From: Macrotrachela quadricornifera
Lineage: Eukaryota; Rotifera; Eurotatoria; Philodinida; Philodinidae
Reading direction: 5' to 3'
DNA length: 64,000 nucleotides
Assembly (NCBI GenBank): GCA_022393335.1
Contig: JAJEKB010020935.1
Coordinates: 77,021 to 141,020 of the forward strand
In this document: positions 1 through 11,010 of the stretch, in pieces
How positions within the stretch are numbered: position 1 is the first letter of the stretch
Layout: every line of letters begins with the position of its first letter
Position numbers and translations under genes: made by a program
Notes under the pieces: model-generated
The model's database searches: none
What the model saw: only the letters and a program-made list of their open reading frames with translations
Told to the model about the DNA's origin: nothing

Positions 1-2906
1 TTTTTCGAATTGGTGAAATGACACAAATTGACAATCAATTATGGGAAGTAAATCTAATATTAACTAGTGACAACGATCAACAGTTGAAATCTTTGACTGA
101 TTGTATTAGATCTGAAATTGGTTTGGGAAATCAATGGTATCGTATGGCTATGTTAATGCTGAAAATAGGTAAATATGGCAAAGCTATTGAAATCCTTAAT
201 ATGGTGCCCAAGATGCTATCCGAAGAAGATTTAGAACTACTCGAAATATCGCAGACTGTTACAGGTTATGGTACCGGACTAGCTCAACACTGGTTGGGAA
301 ATTATTCGGTGGCATTATTGAACTATAAAAAGCTTCTTCGATTTTGCCAAGAATATAAGCCGGAGGAGGATAAGTTGATATCGAGTCTCTACAATAACAT
401 TGGTGTAACATATCAATCAGCAGGAGATTTGTCCTCTGCTCTTTGTAACTTAGAAAAAGCATTAAAAACTCAACAGCAATCTCTCTCACCCGACTCTCTC
501 TTATTAGCAAAAATATACAATAATATTGCATTGGTACAATATACGCAAGGTTTTTCATCAAGTGCACTCTCGTACTTTGAAAAAGCATCGGACATCCTAC
601 AAGAACGTCTACCATCTGGTCATCCAGACTTATCTCTCATTTATAACAATATAGGTGCAACCCATAAATCTTTGTGCAATTATTCAGTTGCGCTCTCATA
701 TTTGGAAAAAGTACTAGAAACTCAAGAAAAATATCTTCCATTAGATCATCCATATTTAGCTGCTTGCCATAACAATATCGGTGCATTACAGCGATCAATG
801 GGTAACTATTCACTTGCTCTCTATCACCATGAAAAAGCGTTTGAAATTCAACAAAAATATCTTCCAACAAATCATCCTTGTTCGGTTTTATCTCGCAACA
901 ATATTGCCGTTGTATACTTTGAAAGAGGTGATGTTGCCAATGCTTTGTCTGAGCTTGAAGAAGCACTTCGTATTTGCCCAACATCTCTTTCATCGAACCA
1001 TCCATACCTTGTATTTATACACAGAAATATTGGTTACGTACACCAATCGATGGGTAATTACTCTAGTGCTCGAACGTCACTAGAAAAAGTCGTTGAAATT
1101 CAACAGGAATCACTTCCATCTAATCATCCAGATATAGCTGGAACTTACAACAACATTGGGCTACTATATCACGCGACAGGTAGTTATCCGATTGCACTCT
1201 CAAATTATGATAAAGCACTTGAGATTCAAGAGAAATCTCTTCCATCTAATCGTTCGGAATTAGATTTGACTTACAACAATATTGCTAGTTTGCATCAATT
1301 AATGGGCAATACTTCTAATGCACATTTATATATTAAAAAAGTATTAGAAATCCAACAAAAGTCATTGGCACCCAATCACCCAGATATCGCCAGAACTTAT
1401 AACAATATTGGACAGATTCATCAAGCAACAGGTGACTATTCAACTGCACTGTTCAATTATGAAATAGCGCTTGAAATACAACAGAAATCTCTGCCATCTA
1501 TTCATCCACAACTTGCATTGACATATCGTAATATTGGACAGGTATATCAGCTAACAAATAATTACTCTCAAGCACTAGTATTACTTGAAAAGACTCTTGA
1601 AATTCAACAGAAATCTCTTAAATCTGATCATCCAGACGTAGCTAATACTTACAGTAATATTGCAGTACTACATCAATTAATGGGTGACTCTTCCAATTCA
1701 CTTCTTTGTCTGATGAAAACTCTCGAGATTCAAGAGAAATTACTTCCACCTGGTCACTTAGATATAGCCATAACGTACAATAATATTGGAGAGGCAAATC
1801 GATTAATGGGTGACTATACAATCGCTCTTTGCTATTACGAAAAAGCGCTTGAAATGTTTCAAAAGTTGTTCCTATCTGATCATCCAAATTTTGCCATTGT
1901 CTACAATAATATTGGCGTGACCCATCAATTATTGGGTAATTATTCAACAGCATTGTCATTTTACGAAAAGACGCTGAAAATTCAGAAAAAATCTCTCCCA
2001 TCTGATCATCCAAACTTGATCAAGACTTACAGTAATATTGCTTCCTTACCCTCATCAAATCAAGACTTTTCATCTGCTATATCAAATATGGAAAATGCAA
2101 TTAAAATTCAGCAGAAACTACTCTCCACTAATCATCCATCACTAACTGCGAATTGTGGCAATGTAAATGATGCAAATGAAATGATGAAAAATTATATGAC
2201 CGTGTTTTCAGACTTGAAAAAACTTTCTGAATTTCAACAGAAATTCGTTCCATCAGATGGATCACAAATTAATGTAACTGATGAGAACATCGACGAACTA
2301 GATGAAATAATGGGAAAATGCTCTACTATACTTTCAAACTGTGAAAAGGTCTTGAAGGTACAGAAATCTGGTTCTGTGAATCTTCCACTATTTAATGGTG
2401 CTCAAAGTAATGTTACGGATAATAATCATATGTTAGATGACTGTTTGGCGATAATCTCAAACATGAGAACAGCTTTTACAATCTCCTCATTCAGTGGTGA
2501 GAATGTTGAAGAACCATTTTCAATGAATAATTTCTCAGCTATGGCGAATGAGTATCAAAAAGCGTTAGACATTCATAAAAAGTACATGTTTCCCAATGAC
2601 ATATCACTTTCTACTCACTATAATAACATTGGACAAGGATATTACGCTGCGGCAGACTACATTAATGCATTATCATCATTTGAAAAAGCGCTTGAAAACA
2701 TTCAGAAATGTGTTCCACTTAATCATCAACTACTTGCTAAAACGTACAATAATATAGCCATGGCATTAAATGGTCTTGGTCGATACACAGAAGCTATTAA
2801 GTATGCCAAACAAGCTTTTGATACGGCACGTTCTACCTTGGGAATAACTCATCGTGAGACAGAAGCTTATCAAAACTATTTTAATGAACTTAAACGAAAA
2901 ATGTAA
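1..2906 (+). CDS. ART-TPR family protein, 3' part (KLC-type TPR array)
   Basis: This is the C-terminal part of a long protein made almost wholly of kinesin-light-chain-type tetratricopeptide repeats. The reading frame is open from base 3, before the first ATG at 18, and encodes FRIGEM followed by a linker. The same linker follows the ADP-ribosyltransferase domain in the gene at 58495-61101 (there FRIDEIMKID and LTSDKDEQL, here FRIGEMTQID and LTSDNDQQL). I therefore infer that an ART domain lies upstream of the window and that ATG 18 is not the true start. About 20 repeats of 42 residues can be counted, with signatures such as TYNNIG, YEKALEIQQKSLP and NHPDIA. Repeats about 15-18 have lost most consensus residues but keep the spacing, and no stop interrupts them. 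KLC-type TPRs form superhelical peptide-binding scaffolds; the partner is unknown. The stop is TAA at 2904. Confidence 0.85.
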   Translation, partial: FRIGEMTQIDNQLWEVNLILTSDNDQQLKSLTDCIRSEIGLGNQWYRMAMLMLKIGKYGKAIEILNMVPKMLSEEDLELLEISQTVTGYGTGLAQHWLGNYSVALLNYKKLLRFCQEYKPEEDKLISSLYNNIGVTYQSAGDLSSALCNLEKALKTQQQSLSPDSLLLAKIYNNIALVQYTQGFSSSALSYFEKASDILQERLPSGHPDLSLIYNNIGATHKSLCNYSVALSYLEKVLETQEKYLPLDHPYLAACHNNIGALQRSMGNYSLALYHHEKAFEIQQKYLPTNHPCSVLSRNNIAVVYFERGDVANALSELEEALRICPTSLSSNHPYLVFIHRNIGYVHQSMGNYSSARTSLEKVVEIQQESLPSNHPDIAGTYNNIGLLYHATGSYPIALSNYDKALEIQEKSLPSNRSELDLTYNNIASLHQLMGNTSNAHLYIKKVLEIQQKSLAPNHPDIARTYNNIGQIHQATGDYSTALFNYEIALEIQQKSLPSIHPQLALTYRNIGQVYQLTNNYSQALVLLEKTLEIQQKSLKSDHPDVANTYSNIAVLHQLMGDSSNSLLCLMKTLEIQEKLLPPGHLDIAITYNNIGEANRLMGDYTIALCYYEKALEMFQKLFLSDHPNFAIVYNNIGVTHQLLGNYSTALSFYEKTLKIQKKSLPSDHPNLIKTYSNIASLPSSNQDFSSAISNMENAIKIQQKLLSTNHPSLTANCGNVNDANEMMKNYMTVFSDLKKLSEFQQKFVPSDGSQINVTDENIDELDEIMGKCSTILSNCEKVLKVQKSGSVNLPLFNGAQSNVTDNNHMLDDCLAIISNMRTAFTISSFSGENVEEPFSMNNFSAMANEYQKALDIHKKYMFPNDISLSTHYNNIGQGYYAAADYINALSSFEKALENIQKCVPLNHQLLAKTYNNIAMALNGLGRYTEAIKYAKQAFDTARSTLGITHRETEAYQNYFNELKRKM

Positions 2907-3373
2907 AATAGATTTGTATTAAACATTGAATTAATTTTATTTGAATATTCTTGAGCAAGAACACAAATAATGTTTCCACATATCGTAAAAATAATTGATA
3001 TTGTTCTTAATGCTTGTCATAAAGAAACTGTATATGTCAAACTCAAAAATTTGCAGTCTAATTGTTCATCTAAAGTATAAAAATAAAAAACAAATGTTTT
3101 AATTTGTAATTTTCTATAAGTTATTGTCTAATAATGAACAGATGTTTTATTTTGACTTTGCTTAAAAGGAACCTAATTGAATGTATTTTATTGAAGAATG
3201 AAAACTCTCACTAAGTATATATAATAAATGTTCGAAATGTTAGAGTTTATTGGCTTCGTGATGACTAAGGCCAAAACTAAAGAGTTGCCTGTGTTCTTTT
3301 CTGGACACCACCATACCAAAGATTCTTTTGATCAGCATATTTCAATTCAAGCACAGCAATAGCAATTGCTATT
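2907..3373. other. AT-rich intergenic stretch
   Basis: This is the 3' flank of the TPR gene. I see AT-rich sequence with several AATAAA-like stretches and no supported coding region or RNA gene. Confidence 0.5.
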
Positions 3374-3550
3374 TGTTAAAAACGACATCGTTTTGAAATT
3401 TTTTTTTCGTGTTGTCTTTCTTCTTCTCTCTTCTGATGTTATATAAAAAGAGGTGTACTGCTGTTATTGAAGAGACCTTTTCTTAATATGAATAAAAGAA
3501 AGGTCAATACATAGTTAAATCGAACTTCAAGTGCATAATATAATCTAACA
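3374..3550 (+). repeat. Dispersed repeat, copy 1 (solo-LTR-like)
   Basis: This 177-bp segment begins TGTTA and ends TAACA, the inverted termini typical of LTRs. A related copy lies in the same orientation at 7383-7574. Shared blocks include ACGACATC, CTTCTCTCTTCTGATGTTAT and AATAAAAGAAAGGTCAA, the last containing a possible polyadenylation signal. No 5-bp target duplication is visible. It could be a solo LTR or another short dispersed element. Confidence 0.55.
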
Positions 3551-3820
3551 AATGCTGACAGCGGTGTCTTCATTATTAAGAACTTGGTCTTATGAATTTG
3601 CATTTACCAGAAATAGTTCTGGAAACACCCTTTCTTAAAGATTGTCTATGTCAATGAATGCTTAATTAATTAAGAGAATCATTTTTCTTTAATGAATGTG
3701 TTTTTGGTGATTAATAGCACTTGTTCATATTTAAAATTACAAGAATAGCATATCTCTAATTTATTATATATGAAAATTTGGAATATTCATCATTACATCG
3801 TGTATTTCAAGCAACTACTA
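3551..3820. other. Spacer between repeat and mariner
   Basis: AT-rich sequence with no supported feature. It ends with the TA dinucleotide (3819-3820) that flanks the mariner element. Confidence 0.5.
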
Positions 3821-5070
3821 GATCTGACCAAAAGTTCTCGCAACACCATTGGCAATTTCATAAACCAATTAATATTGAGGAGATTTTTGTATGAATAAAT
3901 AGTACACTGTTTGGTCTCTAGTGATATATTTACTAACTCTATTTTAGATATAGTTATAATACTTTTCAAATAAACTTTAATTCGACGTGAAAAAAATTTT
4001 CTAAATGGCAAATGAATTCGATCGATACTATATTAAATTCGAGCTATTTTGGAAAATGATGCAAAGACAATGCGCGAAGAACTTACAACAGCATTAGGAC
4101 ACAACGCTTCATCATATCGTACAGTTGCCAAATAAGCAAACCGTTTTTGTGAAGGAAGAGAAGATGTCAATGATGATCCTCGATCTGATCGTCCAGTTTC
4201 CGAACTTACAGATGAAAAGATTCAACTGGTTCGGCAAGTTATCAACAACGATCCACATTCAACTTATGATGAAGTTATAGCAGAGACATCTCTCTCTCAT
4301 GATACCATAGAACGAATTATCCAAGACTGTCTCAAGATGAAAAAAATTACATCTCATTGGATAACTCATCAACTGACTGATGAGCAAAAACAACAACGAG
4401 TTAAACTTTGTCGTGAAAATTTGACAAAATTTCAAGATGGTTCCTGGCGATTATGTGATATTATAACAGGTGATGGGACATGGATTTACCATAAGCAGAT
4501 TCATCATACGTTAACAAACGCCAGCTGAATTGGTGAAGATGAATCACCAACTACTATCGTTCGTCGAAGCAAATTTAAACCAAATAATTTATTTTGTATA
4601 TTCTTTAAAACAAATGGTTCTGTTCTTATACGTGCCGTTGATGAAGGCAAGACTATAGATCACAACTATTATATTGAAAATTGCCTCCAATCTGTTGTCA
4701 AGGAAATATGGAAAGAAAACTTGCTTCATCATTCAGATGTTATTAATTATATAACAGAAGAAGATATCAATATTATTCCACATCCGCCACATTCATCTGA
4801 CCTTGCACTGTATGATTATTGGCTAAATTATTGCATCAAACGGAATTTAACAGATCAACCAAATGAAAAATCATTGGCTCGTGTGGTTTCCAAGCTGGTG
4901 AAAAATCTTCCAAAAGAAGAATTTAAAAAAAACTTTTGACAAACTATTAGAAAGGATGGAACTTTGTATAAAGAATCATGGCGACTATTTCGAACATTTA
5001 ATAAAATAAAATGAAACATATCTCTCTATTTTAATTTTTTCTTAATATTCCCAGAACTTTTGGTCAGACC
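3821..5070 (+). mobile_element. Mariner-like DNA transposon, degenerate
   Basis: This 1250-bp element is bounded by terminal inverted repeats. The left end GATCTGACCAAAAGTTCT matches the reverse complement of the right end, GGTCTGACCAAAAGTTCT, with one mismatch. A TA lies directly outside each end (3819-3820 and 5071-5072), as expected for the Tc1/mariner superfamily. The interior encodes a broken transposase from about 4036 to 4990. Readable pieces include a helix-turn-helix region, GDGTWIYH (first catalytic Asp block) and PHSSDLALYDYW (third). The second catalytic block, normally HHDNA-like, reads HHSDV, apparently through a small deletion. In-frame stops occur near 4134 and 4526. The element cannot be autonomous. 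Confidence 0.88.
4036..4990 (+). pseudogene. Mariner transposase, inactivated
   Basis: Transposase remnant within the element at 3821-5070. The N-terminal DNA-binding part is readable from about 4045 (MREELTTALGHNASSYRT) up to a stop at 4134. The same frame continues through SDRPVSELTDEKIQLVRQV to DGTWIYH and a second stop near 4526. It then resumes with FKPNNLFCIFFKTNGSV and a segment around 4715-4940 that contains the last catalytic Asp motif DLALYDYWLN. The block with the second catalytic aspartate is shortened. A functional mariner transposase is about 340 residues, so most of the length is present but interrupted. Confidence 0.8.
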
Positions 5071-5074
5071 TAAT

Positions 5075-5099
5075 GTATATATATATATATATATATATA
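5075..5099. repeat. (TA)n microsatellite
   Basis: About 12 uninterrupted TA units directly outside the right end of the mariner, possibly grown from the TA target site. Confidence 0.9.
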
Positions 5100-5197
5100 G
5101 TTGTGATAAGCCTATTCTTATAGACTGATAATGAGTCATCTCTTTTATTCATGCGTGTTATTTACATTCAATCGCCATAATTTATTTTATCCTAATT

Positions 5198-6670
5198 TTG
5201 TTCAATTTTCTTTTTTCAGCCATTATTAATGTGGCAAAAAAATCTACACCATTACATCTTAGAGACATCGATAATCCACCATCACATCTTATTCCAAATC
5301 AACAAAAAAATTGGATAAATGCTGCAGTAAAAGCAAAGAAAAATTATCAATTTCAACAACAATATCTGGTATTTAGTAAATCAACAGCTATGTAGGAGGT
5401 GAAGTATGTCAATAAATACACCACCGTTGATACGATACAATTATTAATTAATCATGTCGAGCGCTGTGAAGAATATTCGATTGACACTGAAGGTGAAATA
5501 TCAAGAAAACAATTAGCTTTAATTCAAATTCCAAGTATTTCACATGAATTACGAATATTTGTTGTTATTGTCGAATTATCGCATTTACCACCAGAAGATT
5601 TAGCGAGTAATGTAATGATTAAAAAAAATCTTTCGATTGATTTTTAAATCTAACAACACGATATATACGTGGAATTCATTGAAAAAAGAACTATTATCAA
5701 TGAAAGACAATGGATTGTTTGATTAATCGATTGAAGTGTTACAATGTGACATTGAATCTTATTTTCCAGGTTGGTATAATTGGGCACTATCTCAGTGTGG
5801 AATCGACAACCCGACCTGTTGGCACATTACTGATGATAATAATGTTATTTACACATGTCATCAGCCTAGTCCTTATCGGTTAAACGAATTATGGTCTTTA
5901 CAAAAAGCATTACAGTATGTTAGTAGACTATTTATCGATAAATCAATAACATTTAATAATTGGTCACCATTATTGGATTTATCTCATTCAACATTATCAT
6001 TTTGAATACATGAAAAATAAATACATTACATTATCTATGATTGCTTTGCAATAACATATTTCGTCAAACCTGTGGTTGAATACTAGACATTTGAAAGATT
6101 AGAAAAATTAATATTACTGAATTATTTACAACATCACCAATATCATTTCCGCTTGTCAAAAAAATGATAATAACATCAATAATGGCACCAAAAAAAATTT
6201 AAAAAAATATTAATGAACAAACATTAATGTGAATATTGGATGATGATATTGAATTAATTTTAGACAAACATAATAAAATCTTAGCAACTCAATATACATC
6301 ATCAATTATTAATAATAATGGCTCATTTACAATTATTTTAAATAATGGTGATATTATTGCACCACCACTTATACAAGACACTCTAGAAATTATTAAACAT
6401 GATCAAGTATATGAAAATATATCAGATGAAGAACAAAGAATTGAATTACATAATGTTAATGATGCTAAAATGTTTAAACAAGGCCAAGGTGGCAAAGTAT
6501 CTTCAACAAAACCACGTGTATCGAAATATCAAACAAGAAGTGGTGAAGCACGACACAGAAGAAATCAAAAACGCAACCTGATACACCGAAGAAAACGTTA
6601 CCGACATTTAATCAAATGCCACGTCTGTCGTCAATTCACAATGTCGTTCATCAAGAGCATCTTTTGACAG
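5198..6670 (+). pseudogene. Decayed 3'-5' exonuclease-like gene
   Basis: Several frames in one direction carry pieces that read as a single broken protein. The first piece (5210-5392) contains LRDIDNPPSHLIPNQQKNWI and ends at a TAG. The next (5399-5647) has EYSIDTEGE followed by LALIQI, which resembles the DxE-containing exonuclease I motif of DEDD/RNase H-like 3'-5' exonucleases. A frameshift near 5620 switches to a frame encoding YTWNSLKKELLSM, stopped by TAA at about 5724. Then comes GWYNWALSQCGIDNPTCWHI and a segment (6236-6667) with a basic, Arg/Lys-rich tail. At least two stops and one frameshift interrupt it. The family call rests on the DTEGE motif and on recall of similar bdelloid proteins, so it is moderate. 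Confidence 0.55.
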
Positions 6671-7382
6671 TATAACATTCGTTATGTTCATGTAAAATTA
6701 GTGGAAGATGAATTAATAATTGGATTGTAGAACGCATCAACTAAAAATGCAGCTAAACAACAATTAAAAAAATACTACATTTAATAAAGAAGGATATTAT
6801 CATTATTATTATTATTATTATTGTCGGTTATACCAACATTAACAATAGCAACGTTTATATTTTTCTTCTTTCTTCTTAAGCAGACAGAGCTAAAAAAAAC
6901 AATGAAACATATGTAGAAATTTTAACGAAAATAAAATCCGGAAAAGCGCACATTTTTACGATTTTTATCTCCGTCAGCTTGCCTACTGTGATCAACGCGT
7001 CGACAATGTATATTTAACGCAGTATAACACTTTCTGAAAAATTGCATAAAAACACTTTCAACTAGCATAAATACGGGTTTTTACGATGGCCTATCATTAA
7101 AACGCCGTATTTTTTTTCTCTCTATTTGTTTTCTCGTACATTGATATGTCAAATTTTTTGTCATTACAGTCTTTCTTTTTCTCTCTCTCGATGCGATACT
7201 TTTTCCATATTGTTATAGTTTCTCTTCCTTTTCTAAATGACGTTCTGAACATGTTCTCTCACTAAAAGGTGCAGTTACGTTAGATATTTTTTTAAAACTT
7301 TCCGTTGTTCTTTTTCTCTCTCTTACATTCACGATTTTTATTAAAAACAGACAAAACACTTTTGCCTGCAAGAGAGAGAGAG
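6671..7382. other. AT-rich spacer with (ATT)n run
   Basis: No gene supported. It holds an ATT trinucleotide microsatellite at 6796-6822 and several CTCTCT/AGAGAG tracts around 7170-7381. Confidence 0.6.
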
Positions 7383-7574
7383 TGGTAGGAACGACATCTT
7401 TTTGAAATATTTATTTCATATCGCCTTTCTTCTTTCGTTCTTTTTTCTTCTCTCTTCTGATGTTATGTGAAAAGTTGTGTATTACTGTTGTTAAAAGGAC
7501 TTTTTCTTAATATCAATAAAAGAAAGGTCAACATATAGTTTGATCGAATTACAAGCGCACAATATGATCTAACA
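7383..7574 (+). repeat. Dispersed repeat, copy 2 (solo-LTR-like)
   Basis: Direct-orientation relative of 3374-3550. It begins TGGTAGGAACGACATC (copy 1: TGTTAAAAACGACATC) and ends ATCTAACA. The middle shares CTTCTCTCTTCTGATGTTAT and AATAAAAGAAAGGTCAA. The copies are diverged, with small indels, and no clear target duplication is visible. Confidence 0.55.
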
Positions 7575-8879
7575 CATACACTCCAAAAAAATTTTTTTTC
7601 GCATAAGGTATAGTAAATCGACCGTTTATGCTATTTATAATAAATACAAATAAAAAAAAATTAATTTTTTGACTCTACTTATGGTACAGTCATCAGCATT
7701 GTTTGAATTAAGAATAAATGAGAAGTAGCGGAGGAAATTTTATTCTTTAGCGGACGATGATGCTGTTAGTATTTTCCTGCTACATTTATATTATAAGTGG
7801 AATTAGGCAGTTACTCGTGCTTTATTTCAAGTATAAATGTATAAGATTTATAAATCAAAAAAAATGTTTTTTTTTCTTTTTTACTATGTGCAACTGAATG
7901 CTTTATCTCATTGATAAATTTATAATTTCAACAAATTTTTTCTTTTTCTTTTCATAAGTATGTGCGAACATTTTTTTTTGTAATTTTCATTTATATTCGA
8001 AGTCGATTTAGACAGTTACTTGACTCCACTAGTCTTCGTAAGACTTTATCCACCTTTATGGGATTTTGATTGAATTCAAAACTATATAAAATTTTGAAGG
8101 ATTTTAGACTATGCCTAAGTTTATCAGAATATAAAAGTTCCTACAAACTTTGAAGGTTTTGACAGAACTTTGAGGCTTCAAAATCGAAGTTGAAAATAAA
8201 ATAATCGATTTTAAGAGTCATCAAAGACTTTAAGAGGTTCGCTAGCACTTTAATAGATTTGTCAAGATTGCAAAAGTTTAAAAACTACATGAAATTTCAA
8301 AACCAAAGTTTCTTATGCTTCACTCTGCTTTATTCCTACCTATTCCGGTTTGCGTAAGCTTTGTTTCATATCATACAATCACTGATAACATTGCTTCGGA
8401 GGGAGAAACAGTAGAGAGCTTATTCATGTAGTCTGTTGAGGTTTTAAAAGTTTGATGAAATTTCTTGAAGTCTTGAAAAACCTAATTTAGTATTTCATAG
8501 TCATTAGAAGATTTTTAATCCCTGTGTTTGAAGTTACCTAATGCCTTCTTAAGTACTTCGAAATCTTATGAAGTCCATAGAGTCTCTTAAATTATTCGGC
8601 TCAGTCTCATTTCAGGCCCTTTTTCGTTTATGTTATATGAAAAAACAATAAATATTTATTAATAAGTTTGTTGTTAAATATTCATTTGTTTTTCTTTAAT
8701 ATAAGTTATTTTCGAATGGAAATCGTTAAATTCCATTAGAAAATTTGTTTATTGATGATATGATTTAATTGTGTTGTGTAGTTTATTTCATGACAGAGAT
8801 GTATTTAGAATTATTGTTATATATTAACATTAATAAGAGAGGTGTTTTATTTTGTTTAATCGAGCATATTTGATTAAAA
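7575..8879. other. Non-coding AT-rich stretch
   Basis: No supported gene. From about 8030 to 8600 there is a loose recurrence of short phrases such as ACTTTGAAGG and TTTGAAG, suggesting a strongly eroded short-period satellite. The rest is poly-T-rich unique sequence. Confidence 0.45.
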
Positions 8880-9240
8880 TTTTTTTAATCAATGGGACAT
8901 AGGGATATTGAAAAGTCGATAAAGTTTTAAAAAAAATATTTTCTTAATCTGAATGATTTCTTTTTTATGTCAAGACATGGGGACATTAAACGATTGATAA
9001 AATCTTTAAAAGTGTTTTTTTCTCAATCTCAGTATTTTTTTTAACATCGAGACACGGGGGACGTTGAACGACTGACAAAATTTTAAAAGAAAAGCTTTGT
9101 TCTCAATCGCGGTATTTCTTTAATATCGGGACACGGGGACATTCAACAATTGACAAAATCTTAAAAATTTTTTTTTTCTCAATCTCAGTATTTTTCTTCA
9201 ACATTGGGACATACGGGACATTGAATGAGTGATGAAGTAT
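8880..9240. repeat. Tandem repeat, about 78 bp x 5 degenerate copies
   Basis: A phrase of the form GGGACACGGGGACATT, followed by GACAAAAT and a T-rich tract with CTCAATCTCAGTATTT, recurs at about 8893, 8973, 9050, 9128 and 9206. Spacings are 80, 77, 78 and 78 bp. The copies differ by substitutions and small indels. No open frame runs through the array. Confidence 0.85.
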
Positions 9241-10599
9241 GAAAATTAAATATATTTTTTTTTCGTATGAATCAAATTTTCGCGACGTATTTGTTTTTGA
9301 CGATAGAGATTTTAAAAAGTATCGTTGATTAGTATTGTTTTATTTTTTATTCACACCTATTATATAAAAGATATAATATATAGAATATATAGAAGATGAT
9401 ACTATAGTAAAAAAATAGGTCTTAATTTGAAGCAGGAAAAAATGATGATAAGGTTAAAATCGTGTTTTTTCTGATTTTTTAGATATACGTTCGACCAAAA
9501 AAATGAAGGGCTGTCTATTCTGTTGTTTTGCTCTCATGTTTATTTGTTTTAAAAAAAAAGTAAATTGCTATTTATTTTCATTTCAAGGCGCCTCTAACGA
9601 AAAAGAAATAAAGTACCTGAAATGAGACGCTCCCGTCTCATAAAGTCATGAAACTGACTGTTTTCTCCTAGCATTTTATATTTCTATTTTTCATAATAAA
9701 AAAAAGATGATTTTTTCAAATACTTCATTTTAAAGTAAAAATCCCTGGTTATACATTTATTTGAGAGACACACTTTTTTATCTCATATAACTTGGTAAAA
9801 ATACTAAGGTTTTATTTTCCGCCTATTATAGCAGGAAAACATTGTTTTCTATGTTAATGGATAGAAAGAGTATTTCTATATTTTTAATTTATTCAAATAG
9901 AGTAAACCTTTTTTTCGTTATTTATTTAAGTTATCGCTATTTTTCGTATATTTTTTCATTAATTCTACTCTCTTAAAATATCCCTCTTCGTTCTACTCAA
10001 TAGTCAATAGTCATTTTGTAAAATTTATTTCTTTTACATTTAACTGAACTAATCTTATTGTCTTTGTGAAATTCAGTCAAGGAGATATATTCTCATAATT
10101 TACAATTTATCTTGATAGAATCGTTTTTTCTGAATCGTTTCATTATATACGGTCGTTTATTATTTTGTCTTTTTTAATAAAGAAAATTGTACTTTTCTGT
10201 TACATTAGTATGCAAATAGTAGTCCTCTATTTTGTTGGTTTTACCTTAATAACAATACATTAATTTGTGTAACTCATGAAGCACACTAAACACGGACTGT
10301 GATATAAAACACATTCGCATAAGAGTCTGTTGACTTTTTATCTTCAACGAGATTAATCTTTTTTTCTACATAACCAAGAAGTAAATAGTGACTGTTTAAT
10401 GTTACCTACCGAAAACGCACCTTTTTTTTACTAGAAATTTAAAGCAACTATAGTCTTTATCCATTTTATGCGAAGAAATAGATTTTCGTAAAAATAACTC
10501 TGATATAGCGACTATATATTATACACTTATCTCATTAGAAATAATGTTTCATTCTGTGGTGACAAACTAGTCAGTCCATTTATATAAATCATTGTTTTG
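9241..10599. other. Non-coding AT-rich stretch
   Basis: I see no coding region, RNA gene or clear repeat here. Poly-A and poly-T tracts are frequent. Confidence 0.5.
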
Positions 10600-11010
10600 T
10601 TTAGTTACAATAAAGAATACAATTCGTGTTCTTTTACATAGTTAAAATCGAGACAACGATTGTAACCTCTTGTAACGGAGATGTCGACTGTATGATTGTT
10701 TTGTTGCTCAGTTAAGCAGTAATAGATTCGTATTTTTTGCCTTTAATCGAGATATACAAATAGGTTCTTGCTATTCATACTTGCTTGAGATATAGGAATA
10801 GATTCTCTTTGCTATTTTATTAGCATATAGAAATACATTTCAATTTTTTTTGTGTAATCAAGATGTAAAACATATTCTATAGTTTTGTTTTCGTTGAGAA
10901 TTAGGAATAGACGTCTTGTTTTTTTCTAAGTTAACTTTTTGGATATAGACTAGGTTTCTTTATAGCTTTTTACAATATAGGAGCATCTTCTAAATTTTTT
11001 CCTAATTTAT
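10600..11010. repeat. Degenerate minisatellite, about 36-38 bp period
   Basis: The phrase GAGATATAGGAATAGATTCT and variants of it (TCGAGATATACAAATAGGTT, GAGAATTAGGAATAGACGTC, TGGATATAGACTAGGTTTC) recur at about 10640, 10679, 10747, 10788, 10860, 10897, 10937 and 10974. Each is followed by a T-rich half-unit. Roughly ten eroded copies are visible. Confidence 0.6.

Noticed and set aside
259..2013. Minus-strand open frames of 118-123 codons inside the TPR gene
   Set aside because: They repeat with the 126-bp TPR period and are antisense shadows of the real frame.
3374..7574. Complete LTR retrotransposon bounded by the two LTR-like repeats
   Set aside because: No gag, protease, reverse transcriptase or integrase motif lies between them and the flanks do not match as a target duplication.
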